Shown: one piece after another, positions 35,002 through 43,866 of the stretch | Numbering within the stretch: position 1 is the stretch's first letter | How the letters are laid out: the number at the start of each line of letters is the position of its first letter | Assembly: GCA_035308965.1 (NCBI GenBank) | Contig: DATGFN010000017.1 | Coordinates: forward strand, 1 to 64,000 | From: DASYXZ01 sp035308965 | GTDB lineage: Bacteria > Acidobacteriota > Terriglobia > UBA7540 | Length of the DNA: 64,000 nucleotides | Reading direction: 5' to 3' | Made by a program: the position numbers and the translations under genes | Notes under the pieces: generated by a model | What the model was told of the DNA's origin: nothing | Seen by the model: only the letters and a program-made list of their open reading frames with translations | The model's database searches: none

Positions 35002-36750
35002 ATGCTGCGCCGTCTAGCCCCGCTAAAACCCTACCTTGCCCGCTACAAGAAACGATTTGTAGTGGGCTTTCTAACATTAATCATCACCCAGGCGGCTGGA
35101 ATCGCCGTTCCGCTGATGATCAAGGCCGGGATTGACGGCCTGATGCGGGGTGTAACTCACACCCGGCTGCTTTGGATTGGAGGGTTCCTGCTCGGCCTCG
35201 CGGTGGTAAAAGCGTTCTTCCAGTTTTGGATGCGTTGGATCCTGATCGGCATTTCGCGCGACGTGGAATACGATCTGCGCAACGACTTGTTCCGGCACCT
35301 GATGATCCTCTCGCCGCGCTATTACACGGTGACACGCACCGGCGACCTGATGTCCAAACTCACCAACGATCTGAACGCGGTGCGCAACATGGCGGGGCCG
35401 GGGATCATGTATTCCGCCAACACTGTGGTGACGGGCATCGCCACTATTGCCCTGATGCTTGATCTCGATTGGCGTCTGACGGTGTTGACTCTCATCCCGC
35501 TGCCTCTCGCATCGGTGGCTGTCAAATTTTTCGGGCAGCGGATTCACGACCGCTTTGAAAAGATTCAGGCCATGTACTCCGAGTTGACGGAAAAAGTCCG
35601 CGAGAATCTTGCGGGGGTGCGGGTGATCCGCGCCTTTTGCCAGGAAGAGGCGGAGAGCGCGCATTTCGACCGGATGAATCAGGAATTCGTGGATAAGAAT
35701 CAGCGCCTGATTTGGATTACCAGCTTCCTGTGGCCGGCGTTGACGCAGCTGTTTGCCATCGCCTTCATGCTGATCATGGTGGTGGGCGGGCGGCACGTGC
35801 TCTCCGGCGCCATCACGGTGGGCGCATTCACCGCCTTCAACATTTATCTCACTTATCTCATCTGGCCCATCATTGCTCTGGGTTGGGTGACGAATCTGGT
35901 GCAGAGAGGCCTCGCGTCCCTGGAACGGCTGAACACCATCTTCCTGGCACGGCCTGAAATTGATGACCGCGATGTTCGCGATCCTGGCCTCACAACTTTG
36001 CGGGGGGAAATCGAATTTCGTAATCTCAATTTCGCCTACAACGGGAAGACGATTCTCAAGAACATCAACCTGAAGATCCCTGCCGGGAAGACGGTGGCGG
36101 TGGTGGGCGCGACCGGCTCAGGTAAAACCACCCTGGTCAATTTGATTCCGCGCCTCTATGACTCTCCCGAGGCTGGCATGGTTCTGATGGATGGCGTGCC
36201 CATAAGCCAGATTCCATTGAAGACTCTGCGTGAACACATCGGCTTTGTCCCCCAGGAAACATTCCTGTTTAGCGACACGATTCGGGAAAACATCAAATTT
36301 GGCGCTGCTTCCGCCTCCGACGGTGAAGTTGAGCGAGCCGCCGAAATTTCCAATATTCTCCCCGAGATTCGCTCCTTCCCCAAAGGGTTTGACACCATGG
36401 TGGGCGAGCGCGGGCTAACCCTCTCCGGCGGGCAAAAGCAGCGCACCGCGATTTCCCGCGCCGTCATTCGCGATCCGAAAATAATGATTTTGGATGACGC
36501 GCTCTCGAGTGTGGACACTTACACCGAGGAAAAAATCCTGAGCCAATTGACCGGACTCATGGCAGGCCGGACCACACTCCTGATTTCCCACCGCGTCTCC
36601 ACCATCCAGAACGCCGACGAAATAGTGGTGCTGCATGATGGAGAAATCGTGGAACGCGGAACGCATTCAGAATTACTGGCCATGAATGGAGCCTATGCGG
36701 AACTTTATAACAAACAGTTGATTGAGGAAGAACTGGAGAAGGAAATCTAA
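35002..36750 (+). CDS. ABC exporter half-transporter with degenerate catalytic site (heterodimer subunit 1)
   Basis: 582 residues: a six-helix type-IV exporter membrane domain (about 15-310) and a nucleotide-binding domain (about 335-575). Walker A is VGATGSGKTTL (about 371-381), the signature is LSGGQKQRTAISRA, and Walker B reads IMILDDALSSVD. The catalytic Glu after Walker B is replaced by Asp (near 497), as in the degenerate-site subunit of heterodimeric exporters such as TM287 of TM287/288. The partner with an intact Glu follows after 15 bases. Together they should form an inner-membrane drug or lipid exporter. The following lpxB tempts one to call it a lipid A flippase, but MsbA is a homodimer with intact sites, so I do not. 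Confidence 0.9.
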   Translation: MLRRLAPLKPYLARYKKRFVVGFLTLIITQAAGIAVPLMIKAGIDGLMRGVTHTRLLWIGGFLLGLAVVKAFFQFWMRWILIGISRDVEYDLRNDLFRHLMILSPRYYTVTRTGDLMSKLTNDLNAVRNMAGPGIMYSANTVVTGIATIALMLDLDWRLTVLTLIPLPLASVAVKFFGQRIHDRFEKIQAMYSELTEKVRENLAGVRVIRAFCQEEAESAHFDRMNQEFVDKNQRLIWITSFLWPALTQLFAIAFMLIMVVGGRHVLSGAITVGAFTAFNIYLTYLIWPIIALGWVTNLVQRGLASLERLNTIFLARPEIDDRDVRDPGLTTLRGEIEFRNLNFAYNGKTILKNINLKIPAGKTVAVVGATGSGKTTLVNLIPRLYDSPEAGMVLMDGVPISQIPLKTLREHIGFVPQETFLFSDTIRENIKFGAASASDGEVERAAEISNILPEIRSFPKGFDTMVGERGLTLSGGQKQRTAISRAVIRDPKIMILDDALSSVDTYTEEKILSQLTGLMAGRTTLLISHRVSTIQNADEIVVLHDGEIVERGTHSELLAMNGAYAELYNKQLIEEELEKEI

Positions 36751-36765
36751 CTGTCGTTTTGATTG

Positions 36766-38649
36766 ATGGCCGACAACATTCACGAAGAAGAGATTCTCGG
36801 TAAAGCCTACGACGGGCGGTTGATGAGGCGATTGCTTCGTTACCTGCGGCCCTACTGGTTTATTGCGACGGCCGCCCTGGCGGCAATTCTTCTCTATGGC
36901 GTGCTCCAGGCGGCCCCGCCTTATTTGCTAAAGGTGGAAGTGGACCGTTATCTTGACCCCAGCGGCCGCCAGCAGACCCCGCAGTTCCTTGCTCATTTTC
37001 TTAGCCCCAACCCGCTTACCGGAATCATGCAAATCGCGCTGGCGCTTTTTCTCCCCACCGTTATTTTGACGTTTGTCCTGGAATTCGCCCAATCGTTTGC
37101 CATGCAGTGGGTGGGGCAGAAGGTGATGTACGACCTGCGCAAAGAAATCTTCGGCCACTTGCAGAAGTTGCAATTGAGTTTTTACGACCACAATCCCGTG
37201 GGCCGCATGGTAACCCGAGTGACGACCGACGTGGACGTGCTAAATGATTTGTTCGCATCGGGCGTAGTGGCCATCTTCGGTGACGTTTTCTCCCTGGTCA
37301 GCATTATGGTAGTGATGCTGGAACTCAACTGGAAACTGGCGCTGCTCACGTTTTGCGTTCTGCCCTTGATCGTCATCATCACCATGTCATTCCGCCGGGC
37401 CGTGCGCCAATCTTACCGGCGCATTCGCGTAGCCATCGCGCGAATCAATGCTTACCTTCAGGAACACCTGACGGGAATGACGGTACTCCAACTGTTCAAT
37501 CGCGAATCGCGCAGCTTTGAGGAGTTCGAAAAGATTAATCGCCTTCACATGGACGCTTACAAAGATTCCATCCTGGCCTACGGGCTTTTTTATCCCGCGG
37601 TGGAATTGGTGGGGACGCTGGCCGCAGCCATTATCCTGTATCGCGGGGGCATCATGACCCTGAATGGGGCGGTGACTATTGGGACGGCCATCGCCTTCAT
37701 CCAGTATTCGCAACGTTTCTTTCGCCCCATCCAGGATTTGAGCGACAAATACAACATCCTCCAGGCGGCCATGGCAAGCGCCGAGCGCATTTTCAAGCTG
37801 CTCGATTCACCCGTCACCATCCAGGATCCTGCCCGGCCCCTCGCGCCCGCAGATCCTCGTGGCCGGGTGGAATTCCGCAAGGTGGGATTCTCCTACACCA
37901 GCGACCAGCGCGTGCTGGAGGACGTTTCCTTCACTCTCAAGCCTGGAGAGACGTTGGCCATCGTGGGCCACACGGGCGCCGGCAAGACTACACTCACCAG
38001 CCTCCTGCTTCGCTTTTACGACGTGCAGGAAGGGCAGGTGCTGCTGGATGGTATTGACACGCGCGATCTGCTCCTCTGCGACCTGCGCAGGAATTTTGGC
38101 ATGGTCCTTCAGGACCCATTTCTGTTTTCGGGGACGGTGGCCGGCAACATTCGCCTGGGAACTGAGGGCATCAGCGATGAGCAAGTGCGTGAAGCCGCAC
38201 GCAAGGTGAACATCCTCGATTTCATTGAGAGCCTGCCGGGCGGATTTAATGAGCCGGTGAAGGAGCGCGGCTCCACGCTTTCGGTGGGACAAAAGCAATT
38301 GCTGTCTTTTGCCCGTGCCCTCGCCCACAATCCCAAAATATTGATTCTGGACGAAGCGACGTCGAGTGTCGACCCGGAAACCGAGTATATGATTCGCGAG
38401 GCGCTGCGTCGGCTGCTCGAGAACCGGACGTCGCTGGTGATCGCCCACCGTTTATCGACCATCCAGAATGCTTCGAAAATCGTGGTGATGCACAAAGGCC
38501 GGGTTCGGGAAGTGGGCACACACCAGGAACTGCTCCAGAAACGCGGAATTTATTTCAAGCTTTACCAGCTTCAGTATAAGGATCAGGAATTGTCCGTGGT
38601 GGGTGGTCCATCGTCCGCGACTGGTGGAATCAGTGAATCGTTGGAGTAG
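36766..38649 (+). CDS. ABC exporter half-transporter with intact catalytic site (heterodimer subunit 2)
   Basis: 627 residues from the ATG at 36766 (a TTG precedes it by one codon). The N-terminal 25 residues are hydrophilic, then come six membrane helices (about 35-335) and the nucleotide-binding domain (about 365-600). Walker A is VGHTGAGKTTL, the signature is LSVGQKQLLSFARA and Walker B is ILILDEATSSVD with the catalytic Glu (near 527). The altered signature LSVGQ is typical of the consensus-site partner in BmrC/BmrD-like pairs. The C-terminal 30 residues are a Ser/Gly-rich tail. It is co-transcribed with the degenerate-site partner just upstream. Confidence 0.9.
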   Translation: MADNIHEEEILGKAYDGRLMRRLLRYLRPYWFIATAALAAILLYGVLQAAPPYLLKVEVDRYLDPSGRQQTPQFLAHFLSPNPLTGIMQIALALFLPTVILTFVLEFAQSFAMQWVGQKVMYDLRKEIFGHLQKLQLSFYDHNPVGRMVTRVTTDVDVLNDLFASGVVAIFGDVFSLVSIMVVMLELNWKLALLTFCVLPLIVIITMSFRRAVRQSYRRIRVAIARINAYLQEHLTGMTVLQLFNRESRSFEEFEKINRLHMDAYKDSILAYGLFYPAVELVGTLAAAIILYRGGIMTLNGAVTIGTAIAFIQYSQRFFRPIQDLSDKYNILQAAMASAERIFKLLDSPVTIQDPARPLAPADPRGRVEFRKVGFSYTSDQRVLEDVSFTLKPGETLAIVGHTGAGKTTLTSLLLRFYDVQEGQVLLDGIDTRDLLLCDLRRNFGMVLQDPFLFSGTVAGNIRLGTEGISDEQVREAARKVNILDFIESLPGGFNEPVKERGSTLSVGQKQLLSFARALAHNPKILILDEATSSVDPETEYMIREALRRLLENRTSLVIAHRLSTIQNASKIVVMHKGRVREVGTHQELLQKRGIYFKLYQLQYKDQELSVVGGPSSATGGISESLE

Positions 38650-38650
38650 A

Positions 38651-38786
38651 GAAATGAAATTGGAAACTCGAAACTGGAAATTGGGAGATGGCAGGTTTTA
38701 TTCCAGCAAATGTTTCCATTCTTAGGTTTCTACTTTCCAGTTTCCATTTTCTAATTTCGAGTTTCCAGTTTCGAGTTTTCCTTTTC
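38651..38786. repeat. Inverted pair of heptad arrays, NNNTTTC core
   Basis: The left arm (38651-38685) is five seven-base units such as AACTCGA and AACTGGA. The right arm (38724-38786) is nine consecutive units of the form NNNTTTC on the plus strand (for example CAGTTTC, GAGTTTC). The arms are inverted relative to each other and enclose about 38 bases. The array fills nearly all of the gap between the ABC gene and lpxB. Confidence 0.85.
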
Positions 38787-38796
38787 CATCCTTTCT

Positions 38797-39957
38797 ATGG
38801 CCCAAACACCCAACATTTTCATGGTAGCCGGTGAGCGTTCGGGCGACGTCTACGGCGGAGAGCTCGCTGCCGCGTTGCGCGCTCGGAGTGGCGCCCTGCG
38901 CATCTTCGGCTGCGGTGGGGAAGCCATGCGCAAGGCCGGAGTTGATACCACGGTTGATTTGCGTGATTTCGCCCTCATGGGCATCACGGAGGTCATCAAG
39001 CACCTGCCTCGCGCCCGACGCACCTTTAATCTACTGTTGGAAGAGGTCGACCGCCAAAAGCCTGCGCTGGCCGTTTTGATTGACTCACCCAGCCTTAATT
39101 TGCGGTTGGCCAAGGCGCTCAAGCGTAGGAAGATTCGCGTGGTTTATTTCGTGAGTCCACAGATCTGGGCGTGGAAAAAGTGGCGGATTCATCATCTGAA
39201 AACCCGGATTGACAAGATGTTGTGCATTTTTGATTTTGAGGAGGCCATCTATAAGAAAGCGGGTATCCCCGTGGAGTTTGTGGGCAATCCCCTGGTGGAC
39301 CTGGTACGCCCCCGCCTTTCGCGTGCCGCATTTTTAGAACTGACGGGCTTGGAGGCGGAAACGCCAACCGTCGCTATTCTTCCCGGCAGCCGGGAGCGAG
39401 AGGTGCTCTTCAATTTGCCCACCCTTCTTGACGCCGCCAGCCGCATGGCCCTGACGCGCAAGATCCAGTTCGTAATTCCGGTGGCACGCTCCCTCGACCC
39501 CGCCTGGCTGGAATCGCGCCTGCGGGATTATTATGTGGGCAGAGCAGCCCTCCGCACGGTGACCGAAGCTACTCACGATGTACTTTATTATTCCGACGTG
39601 GCCGCCGTGGCAAGCGGCACGGCGACGGTGGAAGCCGCGCTATGCGAGCGCCCCATGGTGGTGGTCTACCGAGTGTCGCCCATTACCTACCTGCTGGGGA
39701 AATATATGGTCGATGTCCCGTTTTACAGCATGGTCAATCTGTTGGCCGGGAAGGGCATTGTTAAGGAATTGATCCAAAACGATTTTACTGCACAGGCGGT
39801 GGCGGCTCAGTTAGAATATTTACTGGACCATCCGGAGGCGCGCAACGAAATGGTACAAGGGTTCCGGGCGCTAAAGCCCCGTCTGGGTTCAGGCGAAGCC
39901 ATTCAAAAGGCTGCGGACGCGGTGATGCGGGAGTTGTCTTCACCCCAGGAGGATTAA
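38797..39957 (+). CDS. lpxB: Lipid-A-disaccharide synthase
   Basis: 386 residues, full GT19 length. The N-terminus shows the diagnostic MVAGERSGDVYG block (about 9-20), then GCGGEAMRKAG, the DSPSLNLRLAK segment and YFVSPQIWAWKKWR (about 117-130). The C-terminal half holds the nucleotide-sugar-binding blocks ILPGSREREVLFNLP and ASGTATVEAAL with the following Glu. It condenses UDP-2,3-diacylglucosamine with lipid X in the inner leaflet, the first disaccharide step of lipid A synthesis. Its presence argues for an LPS-bearing outer membrane. It stands alone here, without lpxA, lpxD or fabZ. Confidence 0.95.
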   Translation: MAQTPNIFMVAGERSGDVYGGELAAALRARSGALRIFGCGGEAMRKAGVDTTVDLRDFALMGITEVIKHLPRARRTFNLLLEEVDRQKPALAVLIDSPSLNLRLAKALKRRKIRVVYFVSPQIWAWKKWRIHHLKTRIDKMLCIFDFEEAIYKKAGIPVEFVGNPLVDLVRPRLSRAAFLELTGLEAETPTVAILPGSREREVLFNLPTLLDAASRMALTRKIQFVIPVARSLDPAWLESRLRDYYVGRAALRTVTEATHDVLYYSDVAAVASGTATVEAALCERPMVVVYRVSPITYLLGKYMVDVPFYSMVNLLAGKGIVKELIQNDFTAQAVAAQLEYLLDHPEARNEMVQGFRALKPRLGSGEAIQKAADAVMRELSSPQED

Positions 39958-40075
39958 CATCTGATAAGGCATCACGCAAATTTGAAACAAACATTCAGGC
40001 CATACAACTTCCCGTGCCGGATAAAGAATCCAATCATATGACTCAGATTTTTATGGAAAACAAACGGAGTGGGAA

Positions 40076-42085
40076 GTGAGGATTGCTCAGGTGATGAATA
40101 CCACTGGGCGGAAGGCGTTTTATGTCCTGACGCCGTTTCTTGCCTTGATGCTGCTCGCCACCTCCCGAAACACCCAGGCCCAGACTACGGCGCCTCGCTT
40201 TGAGGTGACCCATTATGCGATTGACGCGGAACTGTTTCCAACCACGCACCTTCTCAAAGCAAGAGCCAAGATCGATTTCGTTCCCCAGGTGGGGATGAGT
40301 TCGATCGGCTTTGAATTGCATGGCGCGCTTAAAGTTTCAAGCGTGGTGGATTCCACGCGCAAGAACCTGAACTACCGGCAGGACGGCTTGAATCTGAATG
40401 TGGATTTTCAAAGCGCTCTCCAGCCGTCCCAATCTACTTCCATCACGGTCGAGTACGGCGGAACGCTGGCCAACGCGGACGGCAGTCCGGTGGAAAACTT
40501 GAAGCTCGCCTATGTGGGCCCGGAAGGATCCTACCTGCTCTATCCTGCCCGCTGGTTTCCAGTGAGTGGATATGGAGTGAATCGTTTTGCCGCCACCATG
40601 CGGATTTCTGTGCCGCCCGACGAAACCGTAATTGCGTCCGGAACCGGGGCCTCAATCGACCGCCAGGCCGACAAAGTAATTTACACATTTCAATTTGATA
40701 AGAACTCATTTCCAGGGACCGTGCTGGCAGGCAAATACGTGGTCCAACCGTCCACGGCGGTGGGCGCCGACATAACATTGTATATGAAGGCGGGGCATGA
40801 GCAATTCGCCGCCAGTTATGGCGAGACCTCGGCCAAAATTCTGGAATTTTATTCCCGCATCTTTGGGCCGCTCCCGGTTCAACACCTTTCGCTGGTAGAG
40901 ATTGATGATAATACGGTGGGCGGGTATTCCGCGCCGGGCTTGGTGGCCCTGGCGTCGCGCGGCTTTGCCGCTCCGGTGAACTACCGGCTCTTGGCCCATG
41001 AAATTTCCCACCAGTGGTGGCGCTGCCTGGTAAGCCCGGCGACGCCTGATGACGCATTCCTGGATGAAGGGTTGGCGACTTATTCGGCCGCTCTGGTGGT
41101 GCAGGATATGGCCGGCGAAAATGCCTTTGAGGACGTCATGCGCGAGATCGATGTGGGCGCCCTCACCCATGAAGAGGTAGCACCCATCAGCCAGGCCGGT
41201 CACTTGCATGAATTCACCCCGGACTACGAGTCCATCGTTTTCCAAAAAGGGGCGATGGTTTTTCATATGCTTCGCTGGGTGATTGGCGACGACGCGTTCC
41301 TTAAAACCATGCAGGACGCGGCGAAAGATCATGCCTGGGGATCCATTTCCACCGACGAGTTCCAAAAACTGGCGGAGAAAGATGGGAAGCAGGAGTTGAC
41401 GTATTTCTTTGCCCAATGGGTGAGCTCAACGGGCGTTCCGCAGTTCAAACGTACGTGGGCGGTTTATAGGACTCAGAACGGATATCAGGTGGTGGGCAAA
41501 GTTCAGCAGGACATGGACATTTTCCGCATGCCGGTGGAAGTCCGCGTGTATACCGAGGCGACAAAACCCATCAACGAACGGGTGGATATGACTGGAACGA
41601 CGGCGGACTTCACCATCAACACCCACGGCAAACCACAGCGGGTGATCGTCGATCCCGCCAGCCGGCTATTGAAATTCGACGACAAAACCAAGATTGCCGT
41701 CGAAATGGCGAGGGGCGACCAACTGGTGGAGGAACAGGCTTATCTCGAAGCCATCAAGCAATATCAGGCCGTGCTTGATTTGAACAAGAACAGCTCGCTG
41801 GCTCATTACCGCACCGCCGAGATTTTTTTCAAATTACGGAATTACAACGCGGCCATGGAAGCCTTCCGTCAGGCGTTGGCCGGAGACATGGATCCCAAAT
41901 GGATTGAAGTTTGGAGCCACTTGAATATCGGGAAAATTTTTGATGTGACCGGCCAGCGCGATCGCGCCCTTAACGAATACCAGCGGGCCTTGCAGACCAA
42001 CAACAACACCCAGGGAGCGCTCGAAGAAGCCAACCGCTATATTCAGAAACCTTATGCCGAGCAACCTCGCGATGCGGCAAAATGA
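40076..42085 (+). CDS. Secreted M1-family metallopeptidase with C-terminal TPR
   Basis: 669 residues if the GTG at 40076 is used; an ATG six codons later is possible. A signal peptide (about 12-36) precedes an N-terminal beta domain (about 40-225, like the saddle domain of M1 enzymes). The catalytic domain contains HEISHQWW (about 304-311) and a downstream DEGLATY, giving the HExxH-x18-E zinc site. The exopeptidase GxMEN motif is replaced by a VGGYSAPG-type segment, so true aminopeptidase activity is uncertain. About residues 555-660 form two to three TPR units (AYLEAIKQYQAVLDLN). It is probably a periplasmic peptidase for peptide scavenging or protein quality control. Confidence 0.85.
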   Translation: MRIAQVMNTTGRKAFYVLTPFLALMLLATSRNTQAQTTAPRFEVTHYAIDAELFPTTHLLKARAKIDFVPQVGMSSIGFELHGALKVSSVVDSTRKNLNYRQDGLNLNVDFQSALQPSQSTSITVEYGGTLANADGSPVENLKLAYVGPEGSYLLYPARWFPVSGYGVNRFAATMRISVPPDETVIASGTGASIDRQADKVIYTFQFDKNSFPGTVLAGKYVVQPSTAVGADITLYMKAGHEQFAASYGETSAKILEFYSRIFGPLPVQHLSLVEIDDNTVGGYSAPGLVALASRGFAAPVNYRLLAHEISHQWWRCLVSPATPDDAFLDEGLATYSAALVVQDMAGENAFEDVMREIDVGALTHEEVAPISQAGHLHEFTPDYESIVFQKGAMVFHMLRWVIGDDAFLKTMQDAAKDHAWGSISTDEFQKLAEKDGKQELTYFFAQWVSSTGVPQFKRTWAVYRTQNGYQVVGKVQQDMDIFRMPVEVRVYTEATKPINERVDMTGTTADFTINTHGKPQRVIVDPASRLLKFDDKTKIAVEMARGDQLVEEQAYLEAIKQYQAVLDLNKNSSLAHYRTAEIFFKLRNYNAAMEAFRQALAGDMDPKWIEVWSHLNIGKIFDVTGQRDRALNEYQRALQTNNNTQGALEEANRYIQKPYAEQPRDAAK

Positions 42086-42108
42086 AGAAGTGGACCAAGA
42101 ATTCCCAC

Positions 42109-43257
42109 TTACCCGAACTTCAGTCCTGTAAGCTGCGGTGAAGCGATACTGCGGCTCTGAATGAGAACTTTGAAAATACTTCCCATGCCCCGGGAATCCT
42201 CGGGCCCCCCGGGAAAAATCAGCCGCTTCAGTTTTAATCTCGCCTGAAGTTTTTCTTCCTCGGTTTGCCCAGGATCATACAAATCCGCGAATTCGTTTGC
42301 CTCGCCCAGCGCCATCAGAAACCGCTCCTGGGTCGTCAACCCGACGCAAGTCAGGCCGGCGTCCTTACCAGAATCAATCAGCGCGCTGAAATTCACGTGC
42401 GCGGTCATATCCTGGTCGCCCGGTGCATCATAAAAATCCTCTGTTGTTTTGTGGCCGCTGTAGGCCAGCAAGGTCCCCCGAGGGCGCGCCGAGGTGTAAA
42501 GAGACTCAGCGAGGCCCCCGTAATCGACGGTGACGACGAAGCCTCGCTTTAATTTTTCGGCCACCGAACGCAACCACAAGATTGCCCTGCGATTAACTTC
42601 CACGCGATGGCCCTCGTCAAGCTGGTTGGCATACCGCGCCACGTAGGCCGCCACGGCGGAATCGGTGAGAGGGCCCATGGATTCTCTCAGGCTCTCCCCG
42701 TGTGCTTCAACATAAACTTCCTTCAGTCGGCCGGCGACCCGGGCGACAATCGAAACCGGAAACGCGTCCGCCAGTTCGTTGGAGAAAAAGCAACCCGTAA
42801 CCGGATCGAGCTCCTCGGTCGACGCGATGGCTCGGAAGCGCGAGACGTCAACTTCCCTGGTGATTCGATCGAGCGCGCGGGCACGCCGGTGGGGCCCGGG
42901 TTCGACCACCACGTATTCGAGCGCTTCATTGAAATCAGGGCGCGTCGCCTTGACCCGCCGTAGAAAATCGGCCGCAAATCTGCCACTACCCGCTCCCATT
43001 TCCACCCATAAGAACCGCTTCGGACGCTCGAGGATTTCCCACATTTCCGCCGCCTGCCGCGCCACCAGCCGCGCAAAAACCGGGTGTAAATCGGCGCTGG
43101 TAAAAAAATCTCCCTCCACTCCCGTTCGCTCGCGCTCCTGCATGTAATAACCCAATTCAGGGTGGTAAAGGCAAAGCTCCATGTAACGTTCAAAATTGAC
43201 GGGGCCAGACTGACGAAGCATTTCCAGGAGCAGCGTTTTGAGTGGCGAGTCTTTCAA
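42109..43257 (-). CDS. MidA/NDUFAF7-like SAM-dependent methyltransferase
   Basis: 382 residues from a TTG start at 43257; an ATG 12 codons later would trim a conserved helix and no clear ribosome-binding site marks either. Signatures: GPVNFERYMELCLYHPELGYY (split by no gap, about 18-38), the SAM-binding WVEMGAGSGRFAADFLRR (about 83-100) and the FFSNELADAFPV loop (about 160-171). Family knowledge: the mitochondrial homologue methylates an arginine of complex I subunit NDUFS2; bacterial members are less studied. No nuo gene is in the window. Last gene of the minus-strand run, with a 23-base gap to the convergent M1 peptidase. Confidence 0.88.
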   Translation of the reverse strand: MKDSPLKTLLLEMLRQSGPVNFERYMELCLYHPELGYYMQERERTGVEGDFFTSADLHPVFARLVARQAAEMWEILERPKRFLWVEMGAGSGRFAADFLRRVKATRPDFNEALEYVVVEPGPHRRARALDRITREVDVSRFRAIASTEELDPVTGCFFSNELADAFPVSIVARVAGRLKEVYVEAHGESLRESMGPLTDSAVAAYVARYANQLDEGHRVEVNRRAILWLRSVAEKLKRGFVVTVDYGGLAESLYTSARPRGTLLAYSGHKTTEDFYDAPGDQDMTAHVNFSALIDSGKDAGLTCVGLTTQERFLMALGEANEFADLYDPGQTEEEKLQARLKLKRLIFPGGPEDSRGMGSIFKVLIQSRSIASPQLTGLKFG

Positions 43258-43336
43258 GGTTGATAAGAGAAGCCTGGAGTCATAAGGATTTATTAAAACG
43301 GCTGGCGACGCGGCGCGCGCGGCAAGAATTCTATTC

Positions 43337-43858
43337 TCACGGCGCCGGCGAAATCAACTTCTGGTAAGCATCCTGAAAAGCTTTGAGCGTAGGGTTGTCG
43401 TACAAAACAAAATGGATGTGTTCAAGCGAAGTGGGCGACTTCACAAAGGCCAGAACTTCTCGCAGCATAATCCGCGCGCACTGGTCGGCGGGAAAGCCCG
43501 CGATGCCCGTTCCCACCGCCGGAAATGCGACGCTCTTCAAGCTTTTTTCCTGGGCCCGCAGCAAACTATTTCGCGTAGTGGCGCGCAAAGCTTCTGCGGT
43601 GGTGGACCACCCCAGAATCATGCTGGCCGCGTGGATCACGTGCTTTGCTTTGAGATTGCCGCCGGTGGTGATGGCCGCCTCACCTAAGGGAATTTTACCG
43701 ATTTTCTCGCACTCGTCGGCAATTCGCGCTCCGCCCTTGCGGCGGATGGCGCCGGCAACACCTCCGCCCAGAATCAAATCGCTGTTGGCCGCGTTAACGA
43801 TAGCGTCCACATCCATTTCCGTGATATCGCCTTCGGTGATGTGTATTTCCGTGGGCAT
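43337..43858 (-). CDS. Macrodomain protein (ADP-ribose / O-acetyl-ADP-ribose hydrolase-like)
   Basis: 173 residues, a free-standing macrodomain. It shows the GDITEMDVDAIVNAANSDL strand and loop (about 9-27), the substrate loop LGGGVAGAIRRKGG (about 29-42) and the second phosphate loop AFPAVGTGIAGFP (about 113-125). Asn22-Asn25 and the glycine-rich loop fit ADP-ribose binding and hydrolysis. The protein is cytoplasmic. The stop of the neighbouring reductase subunit gene and this start are eight bases apart, so they are probably on one transcript; the reason for the association is unclear. Confidence 0.88.
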   Translation of the reverse strand: MPTEIHITEGDITEMDVDAIVNAANSDLILGGGVAGAIRRKGGARIADECEKIGKIPLGEAAITTGGNLKAKHVIHAASMILGWSTTAEALRATTRNSLLRAQEKSLKSVAFPAVGTGIAGFPADQCARIMLREVLAFVKSPTSLEHIHFVLYDNPTLKAFQDAYQKLISPAP

Positions 43859-43866
43859 GATTTAAA

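Noticed and set aside
38651..38786. CRISPR array
   Set aside because: The repeat period is seven bases with no unique spacers of 30-40 bases and no cas genes in the window.
35002..39957. MsbA-LpxB lipid A transport/synthesis operon
   Set aside because: The ABC genes form an asymmetric heterodimeric pair and are separated from lpxB by a large repeat array, so the usual homodimeric MsbA label is not supported.
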